6,533 nucleotides of DNA. Origin: an uncultured bacterium (GTDB lineage: Bacteria; Bacteroidota; Bacteroidia; Chitinophagales; CAIOSU01). The number at the start of each line of letters is the position of its first letter. The first letter of the stretch is position 1. Position numbers and translations under genes: made by a program. Shown here piece by piece: positions 5,848 through 6,533 of the stretch. The notes under the pieces are model-generated. The model was not told the origin of the DNA. It worked only from the letters and a program-made list of their open reading frames with translations, and ran no database searches. The stretch lies in contig CAIOSU010000270.1 in the NCBI GenBank assembly GCA_903861055.1, positions 1-6,533 of the forward strand. Reading direction: 5' to 3'.

Positions 5848-6533
5848 TTGAAGTATTACCATACGCTTTACGAGATCCAAAACGACCTCGCTGAGAAACG
5901 TGTTTCTTGCGTTTCCATGGTTCAGCATTACCTGCAACAAATTGAACAAAAGCAACACTTAAATGCTTTTTTGGAAGTATACCACCAAGAAGCTTTGGAC
6001 CGCGCCCTCCAAATAGATGCAAAAATAGCCGCAGGCACCGCTGGCAAGTTGCACGGCTTGGTTATTGGCCTTAAGGATGTTATATCTTACCAAGGGCACG
6101 TAGTTTCGGCATCGAGCAAAATGCTCGAAGGCTTTAAGGCTATCTACAATGCCACTGTAACCCAACGTTTATTGGATGCCGATGCTATTATTATTGGTCG
6201 GCTTAATTGCGATGAGTTTGCTATGGGCGGTAGCAACGAAAACTCGGCATACGGAAACGTACTGAATGCCTTGGACGAAACCAAAGTGCCCGGTGGCTCG
6301 TCGGGCGGCTCGGCAGTTGCCGTACAGGCTGGTATGTGCCACGCTGCTTTGGGCACCGATACGGGCGGCTCTATACGCCAACCAGCATCCTTCACCGGTA
6401 TTTTTGGCCTCAAACCAACTTATGGCCTAGTATCAAGGTGGGGCGTGGTGGCCTATGCCTCATCTTTCGATCAAGTAGGCCCTATGACCAATAGTATTGA
6501 GGATGCCGCTTTGATATTGGAGACCATAGCTGG
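5848..6533 (+). CDS. gatA: Glutamyl-tRNA(Gln)/aspartyl-tRNA(Asn) amidotransferase subunit A, 3' end beyond window
   Basis: GatA is the amidase subunit of GatCAB. It releases ammonia from glutamine for conversion of Glu-tRNA(Gln), and often Asp-tRNA(Asn), to the amidated form. About 228 residues are present, nearly half the usual length. The full Ser-cisSer-Lys triad is visible: K76 in GLKDVI, S151 in PGGSSGGSA and S175 in GTDTGGSIRQP. GRLNCDEFAMGGSNENSAYG is another hallmark. No ATG occurs between the tatA stop and 5917. Starting at that ATG would remove an N-terminal helix (YHTLYEIQNDLAEK and on) that matches the family, and the TTG at 5848 gives the right length: triad positions lie a constant three below the S. 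aureus residues K79, S154 and S178. TTG is therefore the preferred start. The gene is likely co-transcribed with tatA. The reading frame runs off the right edge with no stop. Confidence 0.93.
   Translation, partial: MKYYHTLYEIQNDLAEKRVSCVSMVQHYLQQIEQKQHLNAFLEVYHQEALDRALQIDAKIAAGTAGKLHGLVIGLKDVISYQGHVVSASSKMLEGFKAIYNATVTQRLLDADAIIIGRLNCDEFAMGGSNENSAYGNVLNALDETKVPGGSSGGSAVAVQAGMCHAALGTDTGGSIRQPASFTGIFGLKPTYGLVSRWGVVAYASSFDQVGPMTNSIEDAALILETIA

Noticed and set aside
5843..5850. A TAnnTTTG-like box (CAGTTTTG) as a dedicated gatA promoter
   Set aside because: It deviates at the first base and overlaps the proposed start codon, so transcription would begin inside the gene.
5825..6413. Overlapping minus-strand open frames opposite gatA
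   Set aside because: The plus strand encodes unmistakable GatA with its catalytic triad. The antisense frames have no family features and are explained by codon bias.

Overview
The window looks like a piece of a Bacteroidota chromosome. The evidence is genes without Shine-Dalgarno sites, promoter boxes of the TAnnTTTG type ahead of the first gene and tatA, and a protein set (DUF4292-type lipoprotein, Bacteroidota-type degenerate EnvC, Bacteroidota-like TatA and GatA) that is typical of that phylum. The class cannot be fixed from this sequence. All genes lie on the + strand and are tightly packed. I see no phage, insertion sequence, CRISPR array or RNA gene.

Layout. Positions 1-134 hold a short non-coding leader with a small palindrome flanked by a 10-bp direct repeat, then a promoter box almost touching the dut start codon. 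dut (135-572) encodes a complete dUTPase. A 116-bp gap (573-688) consists largely of two unrelated arrays with a 7-bp period. Four genes then form one block with overlapping ends: a sugar-phosphate nucleotidyltransferase (689-1693), a TPR lipoprotein (1690-3573), a DUF4292/LolB-like lipoprotein (3566-4324) and an EnvC-like degenerate LytM protein (4314-5564). After a 37-bp gap with its own promoter box come tatA (5602-5823) and the first half of gatA (5848 to the window edge), which appears to start with TTG.

How the genes fit together. dut and gatA are housekeeping functions: nucleotide-pool sanitation and tRNA-Gln amidation. The middle block is about the cell envelope. It could cover supply of activated sugar for surface glycans, an outer-membrane or periplasmic TPR scaffold, a candidate outer-membrane lipoprotein acceptor (LolB-like), and an activator of peptidoglycan amidases (EnvC-like), with a Tat translocase subunit next door. 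The TPR lipoprotein followed by a LolB-like lipoprotein resembles the PA4667 (lbcA)-lolB arrangement in Pseudomonas as I recall it. This is the most interesting biological lead here.

Overall this looks like a conserved core region rather than an exotic accessory system. The items most worth a second look are the LolB/TPR/EnvC linkage, the two heptamer arrays, the flanked palindrome upstream of dut, and the non-ATG start of gatA.
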